From positions 1,116,001 through 1,180,000 of the forward strand of contig KV748201.1 in NCBI GenBank assembly GCA_001692895.1: 64,000 nt of DNA. Reading direction: 5' to 3'. The notes under the pieces are model-generated. The model did not search any database, was not told the DNA's origin, and saw only the letters and a program-made list of their open reading frames with translations. This DNA comes from Cenococcum geophilum 1.58. Its lineage: Eukaryota; Ascomycota; Dothideomycetes; Gloniales; Gloniaceae. The translations under genes were made by a program, and so were the position numbers. Below are positions 10,924 through 22,039 of this stretch, one piece after another. Each line of letters starts with the position of its first letter. Position 1 is the first letter of the stretch.

Positions 10924-11127
10924 TATTAGCGACTTAGTTAATCGAGGCATAAGCATAGCAAGGAGGATGCATGCAAGCCTATATGATTAGATTGTCTATA
11001 AACGAGGATCTAAAGCTAGAGAAAGGAAAGGAGAAGAAGAGCAGCGCCGGTCGAAGTAGGGTTCTTTTATACGGTCCTCTAGTCACGTAACCGCGAAGTT
11101 CTGCCAAGTTCTGCCAGTGCCGTAACA
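10924..11127 (-). repeat. LTR of element B (5' LTR in transcription order)
   Basis: Partner of 2796-3009. It starts (plus strand) TATTAGCGAC and ends GCCGTAACA. The copy of A resumes immediately after the duplicated ACACC with sequence matching 54840 and 33400. Confidence 0.88.
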
Positions 11128-14100
11128 ACACCCTATAGAAGTCTAAAGCTAAAAAAACTTAATACTTTAACTAGAAAGATTTCTTACAGAAGAATACCTA
11201 GATAAATAATAGTAGTAGAAATATCTAGAAAACACCTATCTATAGCATATTAAAGAAAAGAAGTAAACTAAGTATTAGCTAAAAGTAAACCAAGTATAAA
11301 CAGGATTTAGCAGCTAATAGTTAAAAAAAAGTAGAGGCCTATAGGACTAAAGGGAACTAGTAGTAAAGCCTTAGACCCTTAAAGGAATTTAAGGACAATA
11401 TCTAAATTTATAAATTAATTAGCAAGATCAGTAGTTTAAAGTATTAGTAGATAGTAGAGCAATAAGGAACTATATATTACTAATAGCACTTAAAAGGATA
11501 GGGCTACCACACAGACAAAAGGAGTACCCATATCTATTAGTAACAATTTTAAAAAATCCAATAGCCTATAAAAGAGGCATTATTAATCTTAAAACAGGAC
11601 CTATTTAGATAACTATTAAGGGAAAACTAGTTAGAATGTCTTTTAATATCTTACCATTAGGACAAAATAAGGCAGTATTAGGTATACCTTAGTTATAGGA
11701 ATACAATCTAAAGATTAATTAGGTTACAGGTTAGGTCAATATAAAAAGTACTTAATAATATAAGATGTAATAATAAACCAAGTTAGTATAGTCCTAAGTA
11801 GGAGCAACCTATTGTCACAGTACGTGCGGACTGTCAAGGTACAATGTACGAGGTGACTGTATATGATTGACAAACGATGTCGTGTGAGGATCTATGTAGG
11901 AGGTGAGGTGGTATATATACACGTCGCTCAGGGGTCAGGTCTGTGCTCGTGTCATGACAACACTGAGTCATAACAACGTGTCAGGTCAGTGCCGTGACAC
12001 CTATAAAGAAATAGAAAAAGGACTAAGTCACGTACTAAAGAAATACCACAAGTATAGTAAGAGGCTATAGTTACCAAAAAGTGAAAAGCTATTAGAGTAT
12101 ATAGTATAGAATTATAAAATAAAATTAGAACTAGGAATAAGTCTAAGGTTCTTTCCAATCTATAAACTTATAAAAAAAGAGTTACAGGTACTTAAAGAGT
12201 TTATCTAAAAAAAACTTATAAAAGGGATATATTAGACCATTATAGTTATTAGCGGGTTATCTAGTACTATTTATACTAAAGAAGAATAGCAAACTAAGAC
12301 TATATATTAACTACAGACAGTTAAATAGTATTACTGGAAAGGATAGGTATCCTTTACCCTTAATTAGTAAAATTTAAAATAGAATAAGCAATATGTAAAT
12401 CTTTATAAAGATAAATCTAAGATAGGCGTACCATTAGATTAGAATTAAGGAAGGCAATAAATAAAAAGCAGCTTTTAGATTAAAGGAAGAACTATATAAA
12501 CTATTAGTTATACAATTCGGGCTTATAAACGCACTAGTAATATTCTAGAAGCGTATTAACAACGTATTAGGAGAACACTTAGATAAATTTATTATAGTAT
12601 ACTTTAACGATATTATTATCTACTTAATAACTAAAGAAGAATATAGAGAACACATTAAATAGGTCTTAAAGAAACTACAAAAAGAATATATACTAGTAGC
12701 AATTAAGAAATATAAATTCTTTACTAGAAAGATAGATTTCGTCAGATTTATTATTAAACTAGGCCAACTTAGTATAGATCTAAAGAAGATTAAGGCTATA
12801 GTAAATTGGTAGGAACTAGAGAACGTTATATAGTTAAGATCGTTCCTAGGGTTTTGCAATTACTATAGAAGGTTTATAGCGCAATAGTTAGCGAATACTA
12901 AGCTATTTACAAGATTAATAAAGAAAGAGGAACTATAGGTATAGGAAAAGGAGTAAAGGAAGTTATTTATAGAACTTAAGGAGTTATTCACCCAGAAACT
13001 AATCCTTAAGATTTACTAACTAAAGCTAGAAACGGTTATGGAAACGGATATATTAAACTTTATACTAGGAGTATACTTTCTATAAAAAATATAAAGATAG
13101 ATAGCACCTAGTAGCATACTATAGTTGGAAGATAACACTACTAGAGTTAAACTATAACATCTATAATAAGGAGTTATTAGGTATAGTTACAGCACTTAAG
13201 AAATAAAGAGCATTCTTACAAGGTATAGAAAAACTATTTATAGTTAAAGCGGATTATAAGAACTTAATAGGATTCCTAATAATAAAGAAGCTTAACTAAA
13301 GACAAGTTAAATAGGTAGAGATACTTATAGAATACCATTTTAAGATTTAGTATACTAAGGGTATAGAGAATATACAAGCAGACGCTCTAAGTAGGAAAGC
13401 TAAACTATAGAATGACAAGAAGCCATTAGGGGCTTTACTATAAAAAGACATAGATGGATTAATTAGGTATAATTATCTAAAAATTACAGCAACTTAAAAA
13501 GAAAAGTTAAAAAGAATCTATAAGACACTAAAAAGCTTTTAGGTATAAAGGATTCTAAAAGTATAACTAGAAGATCTATAAATGGACATATATAAAAACT
13601 AAGAAGCTATATATATCCCAAAAAGCATAGCAGAGCAGTTTATAGAAGATTTCCATAAGGAAATAACTTAAGGACACAACGGAGCTATAGGCTTAGTATT
13701 AAGACTTTAAAAGAAATATATTATTAATAGAATCTAGGGGATCGCTAGAAAGGTTATAAAAGAATATCTAAATTACTAAAGGAATAAACTAACAAGGTAT
13801 AAGCTATATAGAGAGCTACAACCTATTAAGATACCAGAGAGACTATAGGAGGTCGTATTATAGGACTTTATTATTAAGTTACTAAAGTTAAGAGATCCTA
13901 TTACCGGATAAAATTACAATGTAATCTTAGTAATAGTGGATAAGCTTATAAAGTAGGGATACTTTATAGCATATACGGAAGAAATCTCAGCAGAAGATAT
14001 TACTAGAATCTATATTAAAGAAGTGTTTATAAGATATAGAGCACTAAATAAAATTATATTGGATAGAGATCTAAGATTTATAATAGCATTTTAGGAGGTA

Positions 14101-14895
14101 TTTTTAGCGGAGTAAGGAGTTTAAGTAGTAACTTCTACTGTATATTATCCGCAGATAGACGGTTAAATAGAAAAACTAAATTAGACGCTAGAATAGTATC
14201 TAAGACATTATATTAATCACGCATAGAATAATTAGATATTATTATTACTAGTTATATAGTTTACATATAATATAACACCATAAGAAGAAATAGGCACATT
14301 ACTATTTAAGGCGAATTATAGATATAAACCAAGAACATTATTATCGCCACATTAAGTAAAGAAAACGAGTAGTATAGCTAAGTAGAGAATAAAGATATTA
14401 ATAAATCTTTATATAAACCTTATAGAAATAGTAAAGGGAGTATAGTAAAGAATAAAAAAGTACTACGATGCTAAAAGATCTAAGGGACCAGATCTTAAGG
14501 AGGGAAATAAAGTATAGCTACTATACAAAAATTTTAAGAGTTAACGACTAAGTAAGAAGTTAGACCACGTTAGACTAGGACCTTTTAAAATTATATAAAA
14601 AATTTCACCAGTTATATTTAAGTTAAACCTACTAGCTAGGATAAAGATCTACCCTATATAGTATATTATAATACTAGAGCCAGTATAAGGGAATATTAAG
14701 CTACTAGTTTATAAAGCAGATATATATAGAGGGCAGGAAAAAGACAAATAGCAAGTTTTAAAGATTGTTAGCTATAAGGATATTAACAATAAAATATAGT
14801 ATAAGGTTAAGTAAATAGGCTATAATAAGACTACCTAAGAGCTACTATAGAATCTAAAGAACGCTATAGGAAAGGTACAGAAGTATTAAAAGAGA
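11128..14895 (+). pseudogene. Pol of copy A (PR-RT-RH-IN-chromodomain), broken
   Basis: The plus-strand order is retropepsin with VDSRAIRN (about 11448-11472), a solo LTR insertion (11813-11998), then reverse transcriptase with the active site reading YFNDIIIYL (12597-12625) in place of YxDD. RNase H follows with YNIYNKELLGIV (about 13145-13180). Integrase has a GHNGAIG zinc-domain start (about 13670), a second catalytic aspartate in LDRDLRF (about 14060) and the E in GQIEKLNQTLE (about 14160-14195). A chromodomain is last (YKVKQIGYNKT after reading stops as Q, about 14800-14840). D-to-N in the RT site and dozens of TAG/TAA codons are RIP products. Confidence 0.9.
11813..11998. mobile_element. 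Solo LTR (186 bp), not RIP-mutated
   Basis: It begins TGTCACAG, ends CCGTGACA and is flanked by a perfect 5-bp duplication CCTAT (11808-11812, 11999-12003). The inside is rich in CA/TG dinucleotides, unlike the RIP-eroded retroelement around it, so it was inserted after RIP or was too short to be recognised. Its right end reads in reverse complement TGTCACGGCACTGACCTGAC, which is also the left end of the repeat at 42179. Confidence 0.88.
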
Positions 14896-15623
14896 TTAGG
14901 TTAGGCAATATTAATAAAAAAGGATTAATAAAAAATAAGTTACTTAAGGGGGACCTAAGAGGAGCAGCTACCGAGCTACTTAAAGTTATTCCCTACTTAG
15001 TTAAGGGAGAACTAGTCCTCTTATTACTAAGTTTCTATAGACCTTATTTTATAAGTTTCTACTCCTTAAAACAAACCTTTTTATAAACCTTCTTAAGACA
15101 AAGAAGACGGGTAGACGCCGTAATGCGAGTATCTAGGGCCTTCTGTTCTATATTACAAAAACATTCTAACTTAGCTAAGGCAGCGGAGAGCTTACTATTA
15201 AGCTTTACAGTAGTAGATTAAATATAAAACCCTATAATAAATTACTTAGGGAACTTAAAGACTATTAAGAGTTATAGAAGGCGTATACTTAGCGTTAAAA
15301 GTAGAACGAACATCGCAAAACAATTAAATTTTTGCTTTAGTGCACTCTAAATATAAAGAGGGTTACCGCGAGGAAGGGCTCGCCAACGCAATATAAACCA
15401 ACCCCTCTTTTACACAATAAGAATATAAAGACGGTATAATATTACTAAGTAATAATATAGCAGTAATAGTATGGGCATAACGTTACGCGTATAAAGAAGA
15501 AGAAGCTTTAGGTATAATAAGTAACAATATTAACCAAATTAATTAGATGGATATTATACCTCTAATAAACGACTTAGAGATACTAGGAATCTTTAAGGAC
15601 GAAGATAAAAAGGAGGGAGATAG

Positions 15624-16041
15624 TATTATAGACGCTTTAAGTATAATATTATAACTACTTAAAGAAAAGTTGAAGGAAGCTAGTTAGTTAATGCAAGCAC
15701 GGTCTAGGATAGAACTGATTAAACTATATAATAAGGAATAGTAACTAAGGTTATATAATATGCTATATAAGGAACGTAAGGTATAAGAGGAACGTATGTA
15801 TATTATATATAACACATATATTACGTATAAAAAGGATTTTATAGGAGTTTGGTTATATATTTAAGGACCCTTAGTCCCTACCTAAATAGTTCCTTCCTTA
15901 TAGTAATTCTTAGAATATAATTAGAGTTAATCTATTAGGCAACCACTCCATCAGTTATTATTGTTATTTAACTATTTTATACCTATATACCTAGCCTATT
16001 AACAAAACCCACCGTAGTTCTTACTACAAGGTTCCGTTATA
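15624..16041 (+). repeat. 3' LTR of copy A
   Basis: Same length and layout as 630-1047. It begins TATTATAGACGC and ends TTCCGTTATA, then the AAAAA duplication follows. Confidence 0.9.
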
Positions 16042-16857
16042 AAAAAAGTGGTTTAATTTCTTTATCTTACTTATAGATATCTATTTTATAGGCTGTAGTA
16101 TTAAAAAAAGGGTGTTTAAAATATTATTAGGCTTTAGACTATATTATAGTTATTATTTAGTAAATTATATTATAGGCAGTATTACGGAAGAAGTAGAGGT
16201 ATATTAACTATCTTGTCTTTATTTAAAAGTAACTCCTATAAACTTTGACAAACTCCTAGGCTAATTAGGGGCTAATGTTTATAGAGGTATCTTAAAACTC
16301 TAGCGTATAACCTATAAATAGTAGTTATATATAATAATATAAACTTTAAGGATATAAAACGCGATAAGTTGCTTAGTTATATATCTATTATACGTTTACT
16401 AATAACTGCTACTATTATATTATATCTAGAATTACCTTTATCTAGGCTATACTAGTTAATATATAATTTAATAAAACTGCTATAACTTAATAATATCTTC
16501 CGGTTACCTGGCTTTATTAGAGATAAGTTAATAGTAAAGATTAGCTATTACCTTATCGCTAATGTAATAAAGGGGGTTTATCTATATAGGGTAAAGTACA
16601 TCTTTACTAAAAGTGATTTTTCCCCTTAAATACTAAGTATATACTATATTAATATTAGGAAGACTAAGTTCTAGTAGTTTAGTGCTATAATAGAAGATAA
16701 GGGTACTATCTGGGGTATATACGGCGTTTATAAAAATATCTTTCTTAACTAGCTTAAACTTTAGGCTCTAAATAACCCCTATAGCTCTATATATAACAAC
16801 TTTACTAATTAGCTTTGGCTTGCCTATAGTAACTAGCTTACTATATATTATATTAGG
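16042..16857 (+). pseudogene. DUF6589-like gene remnant, middle segment
   Basis: The plus-strand reading after element A contains VVIYNNINFKDIKRDKLLSY (about 16320-16380), then a LELPLSRLY stretch and a KISYYLIANVIKGVY stretch (about 16530-16580). It ends LWLAYSNQLTIYYIR just before 16858. This order and spacing resemble the fungal DUF6589 family as I remember it: a YDNxNFKD block, then a GDQLT block. The function of DUF6589 is unknown to me. Stops at Q/W positions and N for D are RIP changes. A frame change near 16750 may be an indel or intron. Confidence 0.62.
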
Positions 16858-17870
16858 CCGTCGAAAACGGATTCTACACCTATACGTGGTGACGGCTACG
16901 AACCTAGGTCTTCGAAGTTTAGACCTAGAGCCAACGCAGAGACGTTATATAGCGCGTATAAGTAGGACCTAGTAGTTATGTGCGTCGTGGGGCGTAGTGA
17001 AAAGTTTTTATATGGGATGGTGAGATCTCGAAAACCACTACTAACGGTACCCCTTTATAATACAGCCACTAGTTCTCCTACTAAGCACCTATGTAATCTA
17101 ACGTGGATAAACAGCTTTTAAAAGTATCCCCTAGCCCCTAATGGAAAACATTAACGACCTCACATTAACGGACGAACGAGCGTATAAGTGAATGAACGAA
17201 TGAGCAAATATACGGCCCCTCCTAACCCCTAGGGCAGTCGCTCGCGGAGTATACGGTCACTCGCCGTTTTTAACTACCAAATACTACCTAGCAGCTTGGA
17301 TTGCGACCTACGGTTTTCCCTATCTCCTTTTAACGGAGTGGTAACCCTTAGAGAGGGCCTAGCTAGGGCCTAGGCATAAAAGATACCCAAATAACATAAT
17401 ATCCCGCTTGCTTATTAGTATTACGGTAGTTAGAACGGATGAATCCCCCTTACGCCTTTGATGGCTCTAGGGGGGGGGAGGCAAGGCGTATATGGCAGTG
17501 GTCTATATAAGAGATAGTATATAGGGGATGGGTAAGATATGGGACATAAAGAGACAATAAGACACAGCAATTGATTAGCAAGGCCTAGCTGGGACGTAGT
17601 AAACCCTAGCTTTAATAAGCTAGAGAAGGAAGCAGTGGTTCCTAAGGAGTTTAAAACATCTAAGGAGGAGGACGTGCAGTAGGCCCGTAGGGCCGCTGCT
17701 ATGTGCAAACATAGCAAATCGGGGTTTTTTATCCTACTGAGGCTGCTTATAGGGTTTTTCCTCCCCCAACTGCAGGGTTTTCTTTATGTAAATTACAAGT
17801 TTTCCCCCCTGTGACGGAGTAGTCTGCGTGGGCCAAGATAGGATCCGTATTAGACGTTAATTAAAGAACT
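16858..17870 (+). mobile_element. Short LINE-related retroposon (1.0 kb)
   Basis: It is flanked by a perfect 18-bp duplication (ACTATATATTATATTAGG, 16840-16857 and 17871-17888), a length typical of target-primed LINE insertion. Its last 250 bp resemble the 3' end of the full LINE at 26324-31908: both have CAGTG(A/G)TTCCTAAGGAG and a shared block around GTCCGCGTGGGCC followed by GGATCCG. The first 700 bp have no match that I can see in that LINE and no coding sequence. It is either a non-autonomous derivative using the LINE machinery or a truncated sister family. The 95-codon minus-strand frame inside (17717-17430) has no recognisable features and I do not call it a gene. Confidence 0.75.
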
Positions 17871-19170
17871 ACTATATATTATATTAGGTTAGTAAAATAG
17901 GAATAGGCCTACGTGGGTTATCCTTTTAATTATTAGAACTAGCTCCTTAGTATACCTATATGGTTTTATATAAAGATAAATCTATATAATACTTTTATAT
18001 ATATATATTTAGCGCCTAAGGACTATTAAGAGGAGGTGCACTACTATCTAAGATCTAACGTTACTTTATAGAATTATACACTATTTATACGGGAGAATGC
18101 TAAGTACTATTAAGTGGTACTAATTATTAAGTAGGGCTTTGTAGCGCGCGTAATAGCCCTCTTTTATATAGCTATATAGCGCTAAGGTTTTCTTACTATA
18201 ATACCTAAACTATCTAACCTATCTAATCCGTTATTGTTGGAACGTATAGAGAATATTACTTAGGTAATCGGTTGCCTTATACTAGAGTAGTTCCTAAAAA
18301 TAGTTAAGGATATTTAGTTTACTACTTTTACTATTAAAGTATAGAGTGGCGTAAACTTAAGTGGGCGCGCGTATAGTAATATTAAGTTTTAGATAATGTG
18401 TTACTTGCTTTAAAAAGCTAAGCTACTTCTTATTATTTAGTATACCGTTAAATATACTAATATAGGCATACTATAACGGCTTATTAACCCCCTTATTGTC
18501 TGCTTCTTTAGCGCATTATAGCATAATTATAGCCGCGAGATACTATTTTATTAGTAGAATCTTACTTTAATAAATTCGCCTAAACTTTAGTATATAATAC
18601 TAGCTTTAGGGGTTATAAACTAGCTTAGGTCTCCTAATATATATAAAGCTGTTAATCTTAGACTAGAGTACCTAAACAATAGCTATAAAATTAAGATAAA
18701 GTATTATAAGAACTCTACCTACGATACTAATATTATATTTAATTAAGTATATCTATTAAACGCGATAGTTAGGATAATATGTAGTAAGATAGAGTATATA
18801 TTTAATAAGGAGATATTAAGTACTTATACGTGGGCTTTTATAGAACTTAATATATTCCTACTTACTTATATAATCTATTTAAGTGATTTAGCTATACTGT
18901 AAGGCCCTAGGCAGCTAGTAGGCTTATAGCTATTTAACTCTTATAATATTCTCTATACTAGTATAGATATTTTAGCGAAGAGGATTAAGTAATTTAACTA
19001 GCTCTATATACGGGACCTATATTTAGCTACTACCTTCTATTCTCTCTTAGATACTAATAACTTAACTAGCTTTATAGATATATAAGAGTTTACTAATATT
19101 ATTGGCGATAGGTTAGATAAGGTAGATTTTACCTTTAATTAAAATATAGGCTAGGAGCTAGACGTCTCTT
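17871..19170 (+). pseudogene. DUF6589-like gene remnant, 3' segment
   Basis: The reading resumes after the LINE relative. It contains WFYIKINLYNTF-like sequence (about 17960), YYLRSNVTL (about 18040), LFSALQHNYSREILFY when stops are read as Q (about 18510), and LEYLNNSYKIKIKYYKN (about 18665-18715) followed by STYDTNIIFN. It ends around DRLDKVDFTFN (about 19110-19140). The LEYLNN-KIKIK-KN-THD block is the most family-like piece, near the C-terminus of DUF6589 proteins. With the other two segments this gives roughly 2.4 kb of coding remnant. Two insertions and RIP have inactivated it. Confidence 0.62.
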
Positions 19171-19194
19171 AAGCTTTTTACCTAAATATTACCT

Positions 19195-19550
19195 AAACTG
19201 CTATAAACTCCTAGGCTAATTAAAGCACGCGCTAAGCCCCTTACTACTATTATTTCCTAAGGTCTTCTAGCGAACTACTATAAACTCCTAGGCCAATTAA
19301 AACGCGTGCTAAGTTCCCTAATATTATTATTATTTCCTAAGGTCTTTTAGTAAACTGCTATAAACTTTTAGGCTAATTAGAGCGCGTACTAAGCCCCTTA
19401 CTACTATTTTTTCCTAGGGTTTCTTAGTAAACTACTATAAACTTTTAGGCCAATTAGAACGTACGCTAAGTTCCCTACTATTATTATTGTTCCCTAAGGT
19501 CTTCTAGTAAACTACTATATACTTCTAAACTAATTAAAGCGCGCGCTAGG
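19195..19550. repeat. 77-80 bp tandem repeat, about 4.6 copies
   Basis: Units start near 19195, 19272, 19351, 19427 and 19507. Each contains CTATAAACTYYTAGGCYAATT, then a GCGCGY-GCTAAG block and TTTCCTAAGGTCTTCTAG. Copies differ mainly by C/T and G/A, as expected from RIP. The core motif also occurs singly elsewhere on the backbone. Confidence 0.9.
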
Positions 19551-19632
19551 CTATAAGCTTATATACTTTAAGTAGGTAAGAATAGTTATAGTACGTTTAA
19601 GCGGTAGAATAAAGATAATCTCTATTTTAATA

Positions 19633-19840
19633 CTACTACTCTAAAGTAGAGGCCCGCTATACTTACTCTCTCTACCTATTTATACTAGAGTAGGGGCTTA
19701 CTATATTTACTTTCTCTATCTATCTACACTAGAGTAGAGGCCCGCTATGCTTACTTTCTCTATCTATCTATACTAGAGTAAAGGCCCGCTATATTTACTC
19801 TCTCTACTTATCCTACCCTAAGATAAAGGCTTACTATACT
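19633..19840. repeat. About 55-bp tandem repeat, 4 copies
   Basis: Units of the type ACTAGAGTAGAGGCCCGCTATRCTTACTCTCTCTACC..., positioned at about 19633, 19690, 19729 and 19775. They are pyrimidine-rich and polymorphic by C/T. Confidence 0.85.
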
Positions 19841-19849
19841 TATCCTAAC

Positions 19850-20220
19850 CTATAACGCCTTGCAGTTAGGCCCTTTTAAAATACTAGCTTTTACTAAAAC
19901 AAAGTTAAAGCTTACCTATAAAGGATGCCTTATAGTTAGGCCCGCCTAAAATACTAGCTTCTTTATCTATATAGGATCTAAATTAACTAGAATAAGGTTA
20001 AAGCTTACCCTATAAAGGATATGCTAAAGCTACTATATTTACCCCTTTAACTTAAACCTAAACAGGAAGTAGAATAAGGGCTTTTATAACGCCTTATAGT
20101 TGCCTATAAAGGATAACTTATAGTTAAGCCTATCTAAGATACCAGCTTCTTTACCTATATAAAATCTAAACCAACTAAAATAAGGTTAAAGCTTACCTAT
20201 AAAGAGATACCAGTCTTTAC
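19850..20220. repeat. Imperfect tandem repeat with CCTTATAGTTAGGCC core
   Basis: Three or four degenerate units contain GCCTTRYAGTTAGGCCC, AAAATACTAGCTT and AAGGTTAAAGCTTACCTATAAAGGAT. Spacing varies from 70 to 120 bp. Confidence 0.7.
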
Positions 20221-20269
20221 TATAGCCGTTAATCCTACACTATACCTTCTTATACTGTTATACCTAAAC

Positions 20270-20570
20270 CCCTAGCTCCCGGAGAAGGTGGCGGCGGCCC
20301 CTTTAGAAGAAAAAACTAAGGGGGAGAAGGTGGTAACTATAAGCCTCTCTAAGGCTTATACCGCTTTAATAGACTATACCTACTAAAGCGGGCCGCTATA
20401 TAATAGCGAGTATAGGCGTTACTAGGCCTACTTACCTACTAGAAACCCTTTCTAAAGTAGGCCTAGTACTTCTTATCCCTTACTTAGCAAGCTAAGCACG
20501 AATCCTTTTCCGTAAGCTGCTTACCTAGCTTTATTTTTATAATCCTCCTAATATAAGAGGTATTTTTAGC
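20270..20570 (-). pseudogene. Cysteine-motif coding remnant, unknown family
   Basis: The minus strand from about 20560 down reads LGKQLTEKDSCLAC and continues with VRDKKY-AYFRKGF, RPSNAYTRYYIAARFS and a Pro-rich tail (PPSPP...FFLL). Taking tyrosines as RIP-altered cysteines it has a C-x2-C ... C ... C-x2-C pattern like small zinc-binding modules in fungal repeat-encoded proteins. It lies just downstream of the helicase remnant on the same strand and could be its C-terminal part or a separate gene. I do not recognise the family. Confidence 0.35.
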
Positions 20571-20714
20571 GCCTACTAACGCCGGGAGGTCTAACTACTA
20601 TTTGCCTGTAACCGTAGGTATATAGTTAATAGTGGCCTTTTTATAAGGGGCCTAGTTCCACAGGAGCCGCTATTAGTCCGCCTACTAGGCGGCCGCAAAG
20701 CTAGCCTAAGTAAG

Positions 20715-20935
20715 GGGTAGCGGCGGGGCCGCGAGCGGCAGTGGCGGCGGCGGCGGTGGTAGTAGTAGTAGTGGTAGTAGTAGGGGAGGAGGTAGTAGTA
20801 ATGGTAATGGTAATCTATATATTATATTAGCTAACGTTTAAGATATAAGGTATTACAAAATATATGGTGGATTAGGCTACTAGCTAACACCATTATTATT
20901 ATTGTTATTATCATTATCGTTATTGTCGTTACTAG
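20715..20935. repeat. GC-rich triplet repeats
   Basis: GGC/GGT/AGT/AAT triplets run at 20720-20818, and an ATT/GTT-rich triplet tract at about 20890-20930. The stretch GCGGCGGGGCCGCG around 20708 is one of the few GC-rich spots in the window. It could encode Gly/Ser or Ala/Val runs but no gene can be supported. Confidence 0.75.
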
Positions 20936-22039
20936 ACGGTAGTATAGGAGGGGGATAAAGAATGGGGATAGGGATAGGGGTAAGGGAAGTATAAGCGCGA
21001 GCGTAGTAAGGGCGAGGAGGAGGGCTATAGAATTAGTTAGTAAACGGCCTCTTTAAGTAGGGAAGTAGTTAAAAGCTTAGGTTAATTTACTAAAGCTTTA
21101 ATTAACTACTTAGTGTAGAAAAATACTTATAAAGGACGCTGGACGTAACCTAAATATAGGGCTTCGTAATGAAGTATAGAGGCGGCGGCGAGAATAACCT
21201 CCTTATTAATTAGAAAGTTTACTAGATATAAAAGCACCTAGGCTATAGGGGGAGTTATTATAAATAATTCTTAAAAAAATTATTAGTATTAGTGTTAAAG
21301 AGAAATAAGGGGTGTAGATAACTGTAAGTACTAGCTTATTTACTTTACCTTTATAAATATTTACCGTAATCTAATACTTATTTACCTTATATTATTAATT
21401 AAGTTACTAATATAAAACTTCTAAAAACCCCTATAAACTTCTAGGCCAATTAGAATATATTATAATATTTTAAGTAAAGGTTGCGGGTTAATAGGTAAGA
21501 TTCTATGTAAATCTACTACGTAAACTCCTACTAACTCCTATTAACTCTTAGACTAATTAAAATACGCTATTATATAAAACCCTAAGCTATCTCTATCTAT
21601 AATTCTATAAGGAAATTTTCTTTACCTCTTAGTATCGCTTTCCTAACACACCTAGATTTAGTTTTTAGAGTAAATATAAGTATAGTATTTATATTTATAT
21701 CTCTCTCCTATATAACTATCTAACGTTTAATAGGCGAGTCCCTTTAGTTACAAGCTTATCTTTTCCGGCTAGGTATTAGGACTACTTATAACTAGGATAT
21801 AACTAAAACGGCAGGCTAAGAATTAAAAATAGCTACGACTTAAGAATTAAGACCGGCCGTATTTTAGAAGTTAAAAGCTATAGTATCCTAAGCATTAGAA
21901 GCAGCGATATCCTAAGAGCCTATAGTAGATATACTATATATTATAGGCGTAGAAATTAGTCTCTAAATATCCTTAAGTACCTACGCCGCGCGTTTAATAC
22001 CCTTTAGTATAGCTAGAAGTGGAGTACTAGATAGAGAGC
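20936..22039. other. AT-rich backbone between repeats and helicase remnant
   Basis: RIP-type sequence. Two single copies of the CCTATAAACTYCTAGGCCAATTAGA motif lie at about 21430-21460 and 21523-21570. The minus strand from about 22039 to 21750 may still read as protein (for example RLISTPIIYS near 21930) and could extend the helicase gene, but I cannot support boundaries. No RNA gene or terminal repeat seen. Confidence 0.4.

Larger units (their letters stand above)
2796..11127 (-). mobile_element. Chromovirus (Ty3/Gypsy) element B, minus strand, nested in copy A
   Basis: LTRs lie at 2796-3009 and 10924-11127, with ends equivalent to TGTTA...TAACA. The flanks GCACC (2791-2795) and ACACC (11128-11132) are a 5-bp duplication differing by one G/A transition. 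On the minus strand the order is gag (start 10693), CCHC knuckle (about 9660-9715), retropepsin (about 9140-9450), reverse transcriptase (catalytic AYLDD at about 5530-5550), RNase H, integrase (HHCC region about 4290-4340) and chromodomain (about 3120-3330). A run of C just inside the left LTR (3012-3020) is the polypurine tract on the minus strand and confirms orientation. It is interrupted by the TA element 6119-8549. RIP is lighter than in copy A: AYLDD and the start codon survive. Confidence 0.93.
630..16041 (+). mobile_element. Chromovirus (Ty3/Gypsy) copy A, RIP-degraded, with nested insertions
   Basis: This is an LTR retrotransposon bounded by LTRs at 630-1047 and 15624-16041 and flanked by the 5-bp duplication AAAAA. 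The order is gag (from 1088), retropepsin, reverse transcriptase, RNase H, integrase and a C-terminal chromodomain (about 14730-14890), as in plus-strand chromoviruses. A purine tract (about 15606-15620) precedes the 3' LTR. It is interrupted by a 229-bp palindrome (2346-2574), element B (2796-11127) and a solo LTR (11813-11998). Compared with copies C, D and E it lacks about 1.3 kb between gag and pol. Every reading frame is full of RIP-type stops, so it cannot be autonomous. The 3' untranslated part, 14895-15623, holds no gene. Confidence 0.93.

Noticed and set aside
12620..12859. 79-codon minus-strand frame
   Set aside because: Antisense of copy A reverse transcriptase.
17430..17717. 95-codon minus-strand frame as a small gene
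   Set aside because: It lies in a LINE-related retroposon, has no homology that I recognise, and open frames of this size are expected in the less RIPped part.
19195..19550. CRISPR-like array of regular repeats
   Set aside because: Units are directly tandem with no unique spacers, differ by RIP-type transitions, and the genome is eukaryotic.
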